Of a stretch of 64,000 nucleotides of DNA, positions 54,481 through 64,000 are shown piece by piece (position 1 is the first letter of the stretch; the number at the start of each line of letters is the position of its first letter). Origin of the DNA: Lepidodermella squamata (Eukaryota; Gastrotricha); assembly GCA_047495785.1 (NCBI GenBank), contig JBLDXI010000020.1, positions 1 through 64,000 on the forward strand, in the 5' to 3' direction. The position numbers and the translations under genes were made by a program. The notes beneath the pieces are model-generated. The model saw only the letters and a list, made by a program, of their open reading frames with translations, was not told the DNA's origin and made no database searches.

Positions 54481-55360
54481 CTTGAAAAAGTAAGCACGTT
54501 CAAGTATTTAGGTAGCATTATAACTGATGATGGCAAAATCAGCCAGGAACTTAAAGCACGCATTGCGAAAGCAGGTAGCTGTTTTGGCGCGATAAGTAAA
54601 TTTATGTGCAACCGAAAACATGTCTCTTCGGGCGTAAAATTAAAAATATTAAAATGCGTTATTATTCCAGCAATGATGTATGCCTGCGAGTCATGGAATA
54701 TTACTGAAGACGAAGAAAGCGCGCTTAATACCCAAGAATATAAGTGGCTGCGATGCATTTTAGGAATTACAGTAATGGACTATATTCCCAACATAGACAT
54801 TAGACTATCAATGTGTGGCGGAATAATTGAAGTCGGTAGATTAATTGAAAAACAAGGCCTAAATTACCTAGGGCATATAATAAGGATGGAAACGTATGTC
54901 GATGATAAAGGTGACCCGATACCACCGGGGCCAGTCTACGACCTTTACAGGTGCGTAGCGCCTAAGGAATGGCAGAGACCGGCGGGAAGACCTCGAACTA
55001 GGTGGCTCGATTCGGTAGAAAGAAGTCTAAGAAGAGGGGGTCTTACAACCGAAAATATAATAAGGAAAAAAACTGACGGGTCCCGTGGCAGACCTCGTAA
55101 AGATGGTAGTAATATAACCGAAATTATCGAAATAACTGTTGACTGGACATTGACCGAAACAACTGCACTAGATCGAGACGAATGGCGTAAAATTGTCGAG
55201 ACTTTGGAAGATTTTGAATTTTACAACAAAAGCAAGATACTCTCGGACGTGGGGGCGGTGACTGATTTTTTTGGTTTGCCTTGCCTTCGCTTTCCTCAAA
55301 ACCCGAAAGGGTATAGACGCTCAGTCGCGGGGAAGTGAAACAATAAAATCATTTTCATTT
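54478..55360 (+). mobile_element. LINE RT C-terminal fragment
   Basis: An open frame to 55338 with VSTFKYLGSIITDDGKI, AGSCFGAISKF, LKCVIIPAMMYACESWNIT, LGHIIRMET and RRPAGRPRTRW-like stretches, the standard thumb and C terminus of RTE/CR1-type RTs. It is joined head-to-head to the minus-strand fragment on its left. The 3' end has ATTTTCATTTTCAT. Confidence 0.82.
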
Positions 55361-55394
55361 TCATATTCGGTCAATCATTTGACATTTGAATATG

Positions 55395-55790
55395 CTAATT
55401 AGCAGGCTTATTGATAAATCTCGAGTGACTTGGAGGGGAAGAAGCGGGTGTAAAGAGACCCCATAGTTCGGCACCATGTGTGAATGTCGATAAAATACGT
55501 GTGTTGTAGATTTCTCTAAACGATTCAGGAGGAAGCAGGTCGAAACGGTGGAAGAGACACGGAACGATGGCTAGAGCCCGTTGTATTTTCATAGTAGCAC
55601 GTTTTACAGAACCACTGTAGAGGAGCCGGTCCGAAACGATGATGCCTAGATAACGGAATTCGCGGAAAACCTCAAGTCGCTCACCATTGCAGCCTAGTTT
55701 AGCTTATCGTCGACAAAGTCATCTATGAAAAGGGTAGACAGTAATGGGGACAGAGGGTCGCCTTGCTTGACGAAGAAGGAGTACGTTCAG
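55395..55790 (-). mobile_element. Remnant of the 45.8-kb LINE family
   Basis: Minus strand: VKQGDPLSPLL, FREFRYLGIIVSDRLLYSG, MKIQRALAIVP and AELWGLFTPASSPPSHSRF, parallel to VKQGDPLSPLL, KLQRAAGTIPQ and AEIWGLFYPASSPPTHMRF in the LINE at 45791-50495. It has internal deletion and stops. Confidence 0.82.
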
Positions 55791-57167
55791 CTTATTTGAG
55801 CACTGGTCGCACTTATCGTAATTTGAATTTACGTTCAAGGGTCGAACGTACTTTCCAAAAAAAGCTATAAATTGGAAAGTGGTTGTTTTGGCGCGTCGCT
55901 AACGATTTCATCAGCTGATTTTTCCGGAGCGCATTCTAACAGGGTGGGTAATGACTTCTTCAATTTAAGGTGGCTTCAAACTTGATTTCAACGATTTTAG
56001 CAAGTTTTTTACTCTTCTGCTGAAGCAAGTCAATGACCAAACCGTTTTGTGTACAGCAGACCAATGAGTACATTTTCCATCGGTATCGGGAGCAATTCGA
56101 GCACTGAGAATCGCCAAGTTTGAGCAGTTAACAAACGATAAAAAAAGAATAAATGTTGTTAAAGATGTTAGCCGTTTCCATGGAATTACGGATGCTAATG
56201 TACAGCATGGCAAGTTCATTTGGGACTTCTAGCTCCTTGCCGATGCGCTTGTTCATGTCACATGTCACCCATGACCAACAGACGGAATTCAGACTTGTAT
56301 TTACAAGAAATCGACAAAATATCATCAGTAAGTTTATCGAATAGATATAAAGTATGCGTAATATTTTTTTGCATCGCATTTTTCACCTACATGACCATGA
56401 GGAAATTTTAAACGCGGTTTTCACCAGCCGATAGATCTAGTCTGCGGTAAACGTTCCGCAAATGTTTGTTAGAAAGGGGTTCGAGAGAAAAAATTGATGA
56501 CAAAAATGCTGTCCGCGGTTTTCACTAATAATTTTCATTTTTGAAAAAAATGGCATTTTACAAGATTTGAGGTTGGAGGTTGGATGGCATCACCCTGTGA
56601 AAAGGCTTTATGGAAAGGTTGTCTTAGCTGGGATTAAGGCCAGGATTAACGCGCTGTCAACAGGAAAATTCGACCTAGCACCCACAGAGTAGGTCTTATC
56701 CTCCAACCACGATTCGAAATGATTTTGCGGAATTTTTTAGTGATTTGTCCCAACTTTATGATACCTTGAGTTTCGGATAGTCGTGCAATGTATTTTCAGG
56801 AATCGGTGACTTGGATCCATCCCGGACCATCTCTCAAAAAAACTTGAAGCTTCTGGCAAGAGAGAAAATCAACTCGGTCCACATCGGATGCAAAAATAGC
56901 GTTATATTTGTATGATATAGCACGAGTAAAGAGTCTATATCTGTAACGATTGGTGTTACGGCGGCATCCCGGTCATGACTAATAAGATGAATAACCATAG
57001 CTGTGATCTAGGACTTGTGATATATGATCATGTGATAACTAATTAGGCTGTGTAGTGCGTTCTATCAAACTAGTATTGTCAGTACTTAAGCTCTCAATTT
57101 GCCAGTGACTGGTGTTCAGTTTATTTTCAATGAATAAATCAAGCATCTCGGGAAACATTGACTCTTT
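55791..57167. other. Intergenic, repeat-derived
   Basis: A short frame near 56600 (YGKVVLAGIKARINALSTG) may be a LINE RT relic. Nothing else is supported. Confidence 0.35.
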
Positions 57168-57339
57168 ATGACAATATCTGAACGGAGCCGGCCGAGATTT
57201 ACGAATCGGAACGAGTCGAAGACGAGTGGCGACGAGTAAATCGAGTACGGCGAGTTCAGATATAAACGATTTACGAGTGCTGTTTCAAAAAATATTGCAT
57301 GAGCACATCTACTAACACTATATTTTTGAAACGAATGCT

Positions 57340-57535
57340 ATATTTGTATGATATAACATGAGTAGGAATCTATATTTGAGTGAAGCACGAAATATAGATC
57401 GAGTAAAACGAATGAAACGAGTGAAATCGAGGCGGAACGAGCCGGCAGGCGAGTGGAGACGAGATTTCACGAGGTGAATGAGTTTTACTCGATCTATACG
57501 AGTGCTTCACGAAAATATAGGTTTCTACGAATGTT
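57340..57535. repeat. Fold-back (MITE-like) sequence
   Basis: An imperfect inverted repeat of about 60 bases: CTATATTTGAGTGAAGCACG, ATAGATCGAGTAAAAC and GAGTGAAAT at 57368-57425 pair with their complements at 57465-57525. ATGATATA(G/A)CA(C/T)GAGTA words also occur at 56915 and 57349. Confidence 0.65.
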
Positions 57536-59893
57536 TTATCGTAAAATATTACACGGTGTCTATATTTTTCGCAACGCAAAATAATAAATAATAAAAAATC
57601 CAACTTAAAATTTCATTGAAAAATGGCTTTCTATTCATTCTCGCTCATTTTTCTCATTCGTTCGAATTTCGTCTCGTTTTGAAAGTCGATTTTATGTCCG
57701 ACCGGAATTCTGCTCGAATTTCACGAACAAATGCTCCCAGAATTCTGCTCCGATTGGCAAAGCTGCCGCAAGCCGCAATTGAAGCCGAATGGTTCGATAA
57801 ACCATCAACCCTGAAACCTGGTTCCTTCGAAATCAACGTTCGCGAAAACCATGTGCCTTTACAATCCGAAGAAACTGGTTCGATTTGAACGACACGTTTG
57901 GTGGCGATGAAAGAAGGTCAAGCAGTCCGTCGGAATTTCATCTCTGGTTGTTGAAAATGGCTCAGTTTGGGATAAGCGCGTCGTAACGGTGTTTGGTACG
58001 TCGATGTTATCAATGTGATCGAATCGGAACTGTCGCTGGCAGAGTGCTCCAAGTTCAATCAAGTTTCAAGGTGGTGATTTCTGCGAATTGGGGTCAAAAT
58101 GCTGTCCGATTTTCTGGATTTTCTGCTCAGTGTTCCCGGCGCGTTCTATCGATCTAAGGAGACGACTTGCTGACCGTACCTGTTCGATGATCTTCTGCGC
58201 GATCCGACCCACGAATCGCTGCGAATTCATGCACAGCGGGGACGAAATGCTGCCCGATTTTCCGGAGTTTTCTGAGAAATTCTGCTTCCTACGGCCAATT
58301 TTTGCAGCCCGCCTGCCAAGCTGTCCGCGTCTAAATTATTCTCAAAATTGAATTTCTCCATTTTCTTTCATAATAAATTGCGTTGCGAAAACTATATCCC
58401 TGTGTTTTTCCGTTAAAATTAGCTGTTTCAAGACCTCGGAAGTATTGGGCTTGGAAATAGGCATCTATATTCAAAATATAGATTTTCCAGGTCAAAAATA
58501 TAGATACACCTGAATCTATATTTCAGATATAGATCAGAAATATAGTTCATATTCAAATCTATATTTGAAGTATGAAAAAATATAGATTTGTGTTTCAAGG
58601 TTAAAAATATAGACACAGTGTTATATTTAAACGCATTGTTATAGTATAGAACAAGGCCGCCTGACAGGCCACTGGTGTCGGAATTGAGTTCAGCAGGGAC
58701 AACAGCATTAGAAAAATTATCTATTGGAATTTTCAAAAATTATCTTGACAGTCTTTATCGGCACATCTATTTCTTTTTGCTCGTCGGTTTTTGAAGCGGC
58801 AGTGAGCGTTTGCGTAGATTTGGATACTCCAGCCATGAGTTTCGTCAGTGTTGATTAACTTGCTGATCAATTTGTCTTTATCTGCAACTTGCGCTTGAAG
58901 CTGGAGACAGTAGTCGATAACTTGCTTCATTCTTTTCCGTCTTCTCCAAAGCCTTCCTGGACATCGGTACCTCGGCCATGGCCGTTCACATTACTTAAAC
59001 AGTTAAGCGTCTCCTATCTTGGAATTCGAAAATCAAATCTCGAATACTGAGGGCTTGCGGTTCTATATTCTAAAAAATGCGAGGTTTGGCTTGGACGTTA
59101 ACCGCTATGCTGGAGGCGCCAGGTGCCAGAACTCCGTAAGAAAAACTTTTCGGGCACCCTTCTAAATTTCATGCGGCAAATCTATATTCTGAATCCTCCA
59201 TAAAATTCACTTTTTAATTCAACCCTGAATGATTATTTAGTTTTTTATTTAAAATATGACTAATTTATTGAAATTATGGTTTTCACAGATTTCCAACTTG
59301 TTGGTGCGGAACTTGTTGGAACGGAGAGCATATTTTGAGTTCGGTTGGGTTTCGGTTGGGGATTGATTCCTCGAGAACTTCAATTCCTACCGGATTTTGC
59401 TACTAGAGTCTGTGACTAGTAGACGTGAATTAGTTCTTCCTTCTTCGTTTCGCAGAATGGTCTACTTCGTCGCATTTTGGCAACAGGGAAACTGAGCGGT
59501 TCGTGGCTCGCGAGGCTTGCTGTTGACTTTCGATTTCCCGAGTTTTCAAGCTGTTGAATTCATAGACTGCTTATTAACGCTCAAGTCCAAGCGGTGTTAA
59601 AGTGACAAATAGTTGTTATTTATGTGGTTTTCGAAGTCTTCATTTTCAGTGGTAGCGAAGTAGATGAAACAAGATCTCTTCCTCTGTGATGAGCGCCTAT
59701 CTTACTCATGTGACATTTTAAGGCCTAAGGGGTTGTTTCTTTATTACTTATGGTCTCATTTCAACTAAATTGATCTTTTTATTGGCGGAAGCTAACGTCT
59801 TAACTCTTTTTACATTAATACGGATTGTAGATTTGTTCAGGACTTGATATTTGGTCACTATTTTATTGTCAAACGCGCTTGAGCCATAATAAC
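57536..59893. other. AT-rich repeat region and ZNF800-like gene upstream region
   Basis: From 58455 to 58640 ATATAG/CTATAT words recur densely in both orientations, similar to the fold-back at 57340. The short ORFs at 57616-58351 show no coding support. Confidence 0.4.
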
Positions 59894-61902
59894 ATGGCGA
59901 GCGCGAGTATTCCCGGATCGTCTGCTATGAGTGGACTTGATATGTCTCAAGTTAGGCCACAAGCCCAGCTAGCGATTACAGGCATAGAGCAGGTAAGCGT
60001 TGCACTTATCGATTCGAAGTTCTAGCATATGTACCTTTCATTTTATAGGTTATGGATGTGCTTCTGTATGGATCACTAGAAGTCAAGCAGTATCTAGCTG
60101 CTGAATGCGACTTGATATTTGAATGCCGCATATGTCGAGCACTATTTCGTAGCTTACCTAACTTTATTGGTCATAAGCGAATGTTTTGCACAGAGAAGTT
60201 GGCATGGATGAACAATAAATGTCAGCTTTTTGTACTATACTGTCATTTTAGAATGAAGGTCCAGCTGTTTGACGAAGTCGATGAAAGTCCATCTAGCTCA
60301 TCGGAATCCTCCCAGCCTACCGAAGTTAAAGCTAGTGCTGAAAAGATTTCCAAAACTCCGGAGGTAAAACAAGACTCCCCATCTCGTTTATCACACCGGG
60401 AAGCGGAGTCAGTGGAAAAAGTTATTGCTGTTACAAATAAAACCAAATCAAAATCAAGCAGCAATGTTTTGCGATCAAAACCCCCAATCATCAAGACGAA
60501 CAGTAATACAGGTATGTCTCAAAACTCTGTTTGTACCCTTGCCAAACTAATACTCGTGTTTTAGAATCTTCTAATACCAACGGAAAGCTAACTTATGCTG
60601 AGGTCGTGGATTTCGTCAAAAAGCAGTGCAAGCTATGTAAGTTTCTTTACCTGAGATCACTTTCGTTCACTTCGATTTTTCATAGGTGGATTAAAAGCTT
60701 CAGAACGCCGTCACTTGGTTGATCATGCTCGAAACAACCACGCAGATCAGCTGTATTTTTTAAAGTGCCCGCATTGCCCATGCTCTTTTTTCATCACGGG
60801 CAATTTGACGCGGCATCTGAAAAACGCACATCAAATAGACCAAAAAGCCGCAGACGTGACTGTTGTTTTACCCGGAATGAACACTCACGCATTATCTGTT
60901 ATTAAAGCTGCTGGATCACCAAGGTCTAATCAGAGTCAACGCAATTCCAAGGTGCGAGTTTCATTGCCTGAAGTCAGCCGGAAGCGGGCAGCTCCAGACG
61001 GGCATTCAGAAACAAGTCCACCGGCGAGGAAAGTTCCAGCGGGAAGAAAAACTACATCTGAATCATCTGAAGCCATTGATTCTGACCGGAAAACTGAGAG
61101 CAGTGGAAAATCGTCCTCGAAGGCCAAAACACTTGAAGACGGATTGAGTGCGTCTAAGAATGCGAATACCAGCGATTGCGAGCAAAGCGATGCCGAAGAC
61201 GACGATAGCTTGTCTTTAGCTGCAATCGTTGGCAAATCGAATGGAAATTCAACCGGAATCGATGAAGATGGTGGGAAAGTTCCCGGTGCCAGCTCAAAAC
61301 TGTCTCGAGAATCTACCACCAGTTCTCGGCCAACGAGAGCACGAGCGACCACAGGTAGTTGATATTGTTTTCCTAAATCATTCTCAATTGAAAATTCTCT
61401 TTGTATAAAATTAAAGGTAAGTATGCCGAGGAAATTACATCTTCCATTCAGGCTGCCCCTCCTGCGCCGAAATTGCCTCGGGTTGAAAGCAGTAGACCGA
61501 GCTCTGACAACGGCCACTTGAGAACAGCTCTGACGACCGTAACAAGCGCGCGAGCTTCGCGCAAGAACGCGGCTCCTCAGCAACACATAACCGATGCGAT
61601 GTCGGTACGTTCAACTCGCCGTCTTTCCCTAGCAAACCCTCAACACATGGCGTCGAATCAACCGCCCGAAGTTCTCGATTTTCACTGTCGCCGGTGCAAG
61701 TTCGCCTCACAAACTATGGCTGAATGCGTGTAAGTACACTTGAAGAAGAATTTAGAAAATTGATGAATGAAACGACGACTTCATGCACAGGTTACATGTT
61801 CAGAGTACACACGGCATCAAGGTTGACCGGCGGGACCCACAACCTCACATCGAGTCGATCAGTCGGGCCGCGAGCTCTGCGCAGCTAGCTATGGTGATTT
61901 GA
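59894..61902 (+). CDS. ZNF800-like C2H2 zinc-finger protein
   Basis: Six exons: 59894-59992, 60049-60511, 60565-60636, 60686-61354, 61417-61729 and 61791-61902. All are GT-AG, phases agree, 575 residues. The conserved N-terminal block (GIEQVMDVLLYGSLEVKQYL, IFECRICRALFRSLPNFIGH, KRMFC) is the signature of animal ZNF800: a C2H2-type finger ending in Cys. Further fingers: CKLCGLKASERRHLVDH, CPHCPCSFFITGNLTRHL and CRRCKFASQTMAEC...HVQSTH. The linkers are Ser/Lys-rich, acidic and probably disordered. It is presumed to be a nuclear DNA-binding regulator; its specific targets are unknown. Confidence 0.88.
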
Positions 61903-62199
61903 TAGTCACTGCGAACGATTCATTCACGAACGATGGATGTGATCGAAGTTGTTGCTATCAATGGAGCTATACTCGATTGAATCAGCGTTTCAGCGTTGTT
62001 TTAACGCTGGAGCGAGGGAATGTGTCGGCCTGGAATAAGTAATCAATTTTATCGATATAAAGCCGCAGCTAGAGGGCGCGGCGCAGTTTGCCACTTAATT
62101 TTCTTTTAACCTCATACCGACCAAAAGAGTGATCGGTTGGAATCTTGAAATTGTTGTAAATATAATTCTTCGGAAAAATAAAGTTTGTGATACACGTTC
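61903..62199. other. 3' flank of the ZNF800-like gene
   Basis: AATAAA-like words occur near 62175. No other feature. Confidence 0.35.
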
Positions 62200-63900
62200 G
62201 TCGATAAATGTTGCGTCTTTCCTTGATGGCGTTCGTAAAGAAAAGCAGACTAGGCAGATTTAGTTTATTGTCAATTGGTTTTAATTGCACAGCAAATCCA
62301 CTCAAGTTTCTCTTATCCGATCAGATGAGTTTTCAAGAGAAGCTAGAATTCGGAGTCACCGAATTCAACTTCGATTCTTATTCTGAAAGCGCAAAATTAT
62401 GTAATCGGTGGAGATTGTAATATTAACCATATGCATTCTGTGAACAAGAGTAATTTCGTAGACTTGATTTGTGCTCATGGACTGGATTTGTCATTTACAT
62501 ACGTAGGCAGACTATTACGCGCCCGAAATCGCAAACGATGCTTGACTGTTCTTGTATCTCCTATTCGCCGGAGAAGGTCGTTCTAACTGGAGCCACCGAG
62601 GGTATTAGCGATCACAGAGGAATCGCTTTAGTAGCAACGGTCGAAAAATCTAGGACCAATTCAGCTTCAACTACCTTGGGGAAAGATTTCAACAAAATTA
62701 ACAAGGATTATAGAGCCTCTAAGAAAACGCCATTTCCATAACAAAATAACGCTGAGGAGTTAATAGCCAATTTGAATAGCGCCATTCTGGAGGCGATATA
62801 TCGGAAACAGCGCCAGAACGAAAAAGCAGTGTTCGGAAAAACACTGAATCTCATGAAACAAATGAACGCGATATCGATAAATTATTATCATTTCGTAAAA
62901 ACTGCACGCAGATCAGCGCCATCGACGGAAAGCAAGACGAGCCAGGTATTGGCGTCAAGTGGCCGATTTTCATTATCTCCTGTTTTCCTACTTTCGAACA
63001 ATGCCTTTCAGTTCTAATAAAAAAATATCTATGTAACATTCTGTTAATCTCGCCCCCATCTCAATTCGGCTTTAGGAAGTATCACTCAACCGAGACTGGC
63101 CTTGCGAAAATGACCCACGATTGACGTTGTGCAATAGACAAGGGCTTCATGACAGCTGTGGTTAGCATCGACATGAGTAAAGCCTTCGATACTCTGAGCA
63201 CATACCGTATTTCGTGTCCTCTTTGCATAGCGCAGGTTTTGGAAAATTATCCCAGACCGCCACCTTGGACTTCGGAGTACCTCAAGGTTCCGTTTCAGGG
63301 TCTTTCTTATTTACGATTTATGTCAATGAATTATCTCTGACTTCACTAAAGTCCACTGTTATTATACAATATATATGCCGACACCAATACGACGACACCA
63401 AAATGTAATTTTCGGCAGAAAAGAGTCGGACATGGTTGTGGATAGCTCAAGTCCGGCGGCCAGATTCCAGAGGCCCGAGCCCGGCGCTGAAAAATAGCGC
63501 TGGTTACCATTGGCTTGGGAAGTGTTCATTCAACACTATGCAGTATGCATGAACTGCTGATCAACAGTCGCCATGACAAAGTCCGGTCTATGATCGCCAC
63601 AGCGCTACGCAAAAACGGCGTTTTAAATGTTTTAAATTAGATGTTATGGCAACTCGCCTCCTGAAGTACGCTTTGAGCTATATGGTCAGCCCCTGCCTCA
63701 GGTCAACCGCGCACGCTACCTCGGGATCTACCTCACACCCCAGCTAAGTTGGAATTACCATCTTGAAATAATTGCCTCAAAACTGAAGCCTCGCCTTGGC
63801 GCCCTCTACGCCCTGGCCAAGCGGCACGTTTTGCTTAAACACCTTTGTGTGCTCTTTTATAAAACCATTGTGTTTGAGGTTGTAAGTTGAAAAAAATCCG
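62200..63900 (+). mobile_element. Decayed LINE (Jockey/CR1-like)
   Basis: Plus strand in several frames: endonuclease remnants (VIGGDCNINHMH, FVDLICAHGLDLSF, ISDHRGIALVATV), RT motif A region (VVSIDMSKAFDTLS), motif B (FGVPQGSVSGS.LFTIYVNEL) and the C-terminal RYLGIYLTPQLSWNYHLE and KHLCVLFYKTIVFEV. Stops and frameshifts are frequent, and the middle is deleted. Confidence 0.82.
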
Positions 63901-64000
63901 CACGCTGATTGGTCAGTTGGCTCGTATCCATGACTCCGCCTTGCTACTTGATCGTGCGATCTATATAATTTGTGGCTTTTATTATTTTTATGAAGGCCGT

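Noticed and set aside
1-64000. tRNA and rRNA genes
   Set aside because: No A-box/B-box pairs with a cloverleaf or conserved rRNA stretches were recognised on reading; a tRNAscan-type search would be decisive.

Overview
The window is eukaryotic DNA, most likely from an invertebrate animal. Evidence for this is a Shaw-type (Kv3) potassium channel, a tetraspanin and a ZNF800-like zinc-finger gene, all split by short GT-AG introns of about 45-110 bases, together with several non-LTR retrotransposons and a MULE DNA transposon. The (CCCTAA)n tracts imply TTAGGG-type telomeres, which argues against most insects. I cannot name the phylum from sequence alone.

Positions 1-19,880 look like a chromosome-end domain built from retroelements stacked on telomeric repeats. 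Because the C-rich telomere strand lies on the + strand, the chromosome end would be to the left. The plus-oriented elements have 5' ends on the distal side and 3' ends running into (CCCTAA)n, as expected if RNA ending in CCCUAA was primed on a telomeric G-overhang. Ingredients seen: the C-terminal half of a Penelope-like (PLE) reverse transcriptase that stops with no visible GIY-YIG endonuclease; five clear hammerhead ribozymes (HHRs) plus two minimal ones placed 17-19 nt upstream of start codons; three related basic N/R-rich ORFs ('a', 'b', 'c'), two of which read without a stop into the telomeric repeats and so encode an (Asn-Pro)n tail; two intron-containing single C2H2-finger genes; arrays of RNA-hairpin-forming repeats; and interstitial telomere tracts at 10.5, 12.4, 15.9, 16.9, 17.3 and 19.8 kb. 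This resembles the telomere-associated, endonuclease-deficient PLEs (Athena/Terminon type) known from bdelloid rotifers, here with TTAGGG telomeres. The first 8,487 bases form a near-perfect palindrome (arms 1-4196 and 4292-8487, 95-base spacer) whose axis cuts the RT gene. It could be a real inverted duplication or a fold-back assembly artefact.

From 20 kb on, unique chromosomal sequence begins: a divergent actin-like gene with a long Ala/Thr/Lys-rich N-terminal extension (20.1-22.5 kb, minus); intergenic sequence containing a decayed 3' end of an ORF-c-type telomeric element (24 kb); a complete MULE transposon with TIRs and a 9-bp TSD (25.0-27.8 kb); a Ser/Thr/Pro-rich gene (29.1-29.9 kb, minus); the Shaw channel (31.9-33.7 kb, minus); a 9-kb stretch poor in genes and rich in microsatellites; and a tetraspanin (43.1-44.2 kb, minus).

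The right part alternates repeats and one gene: a fold-back element made of short palindromes (44.5-45.1 kb); a nearly full-length APE-type LINE flanked by an unusually long identical 135-bp repeat that apparently splits a minus-strand exon (45.7-50.6 kb); degraded LINE pieces (52.6-55.8 kb); AT-rich fold-back sequence (57-58.6 kb); a complete ZNF800-like gene in six exons (59.9-61.9 kb); and a decayed LINE running to the right edge.
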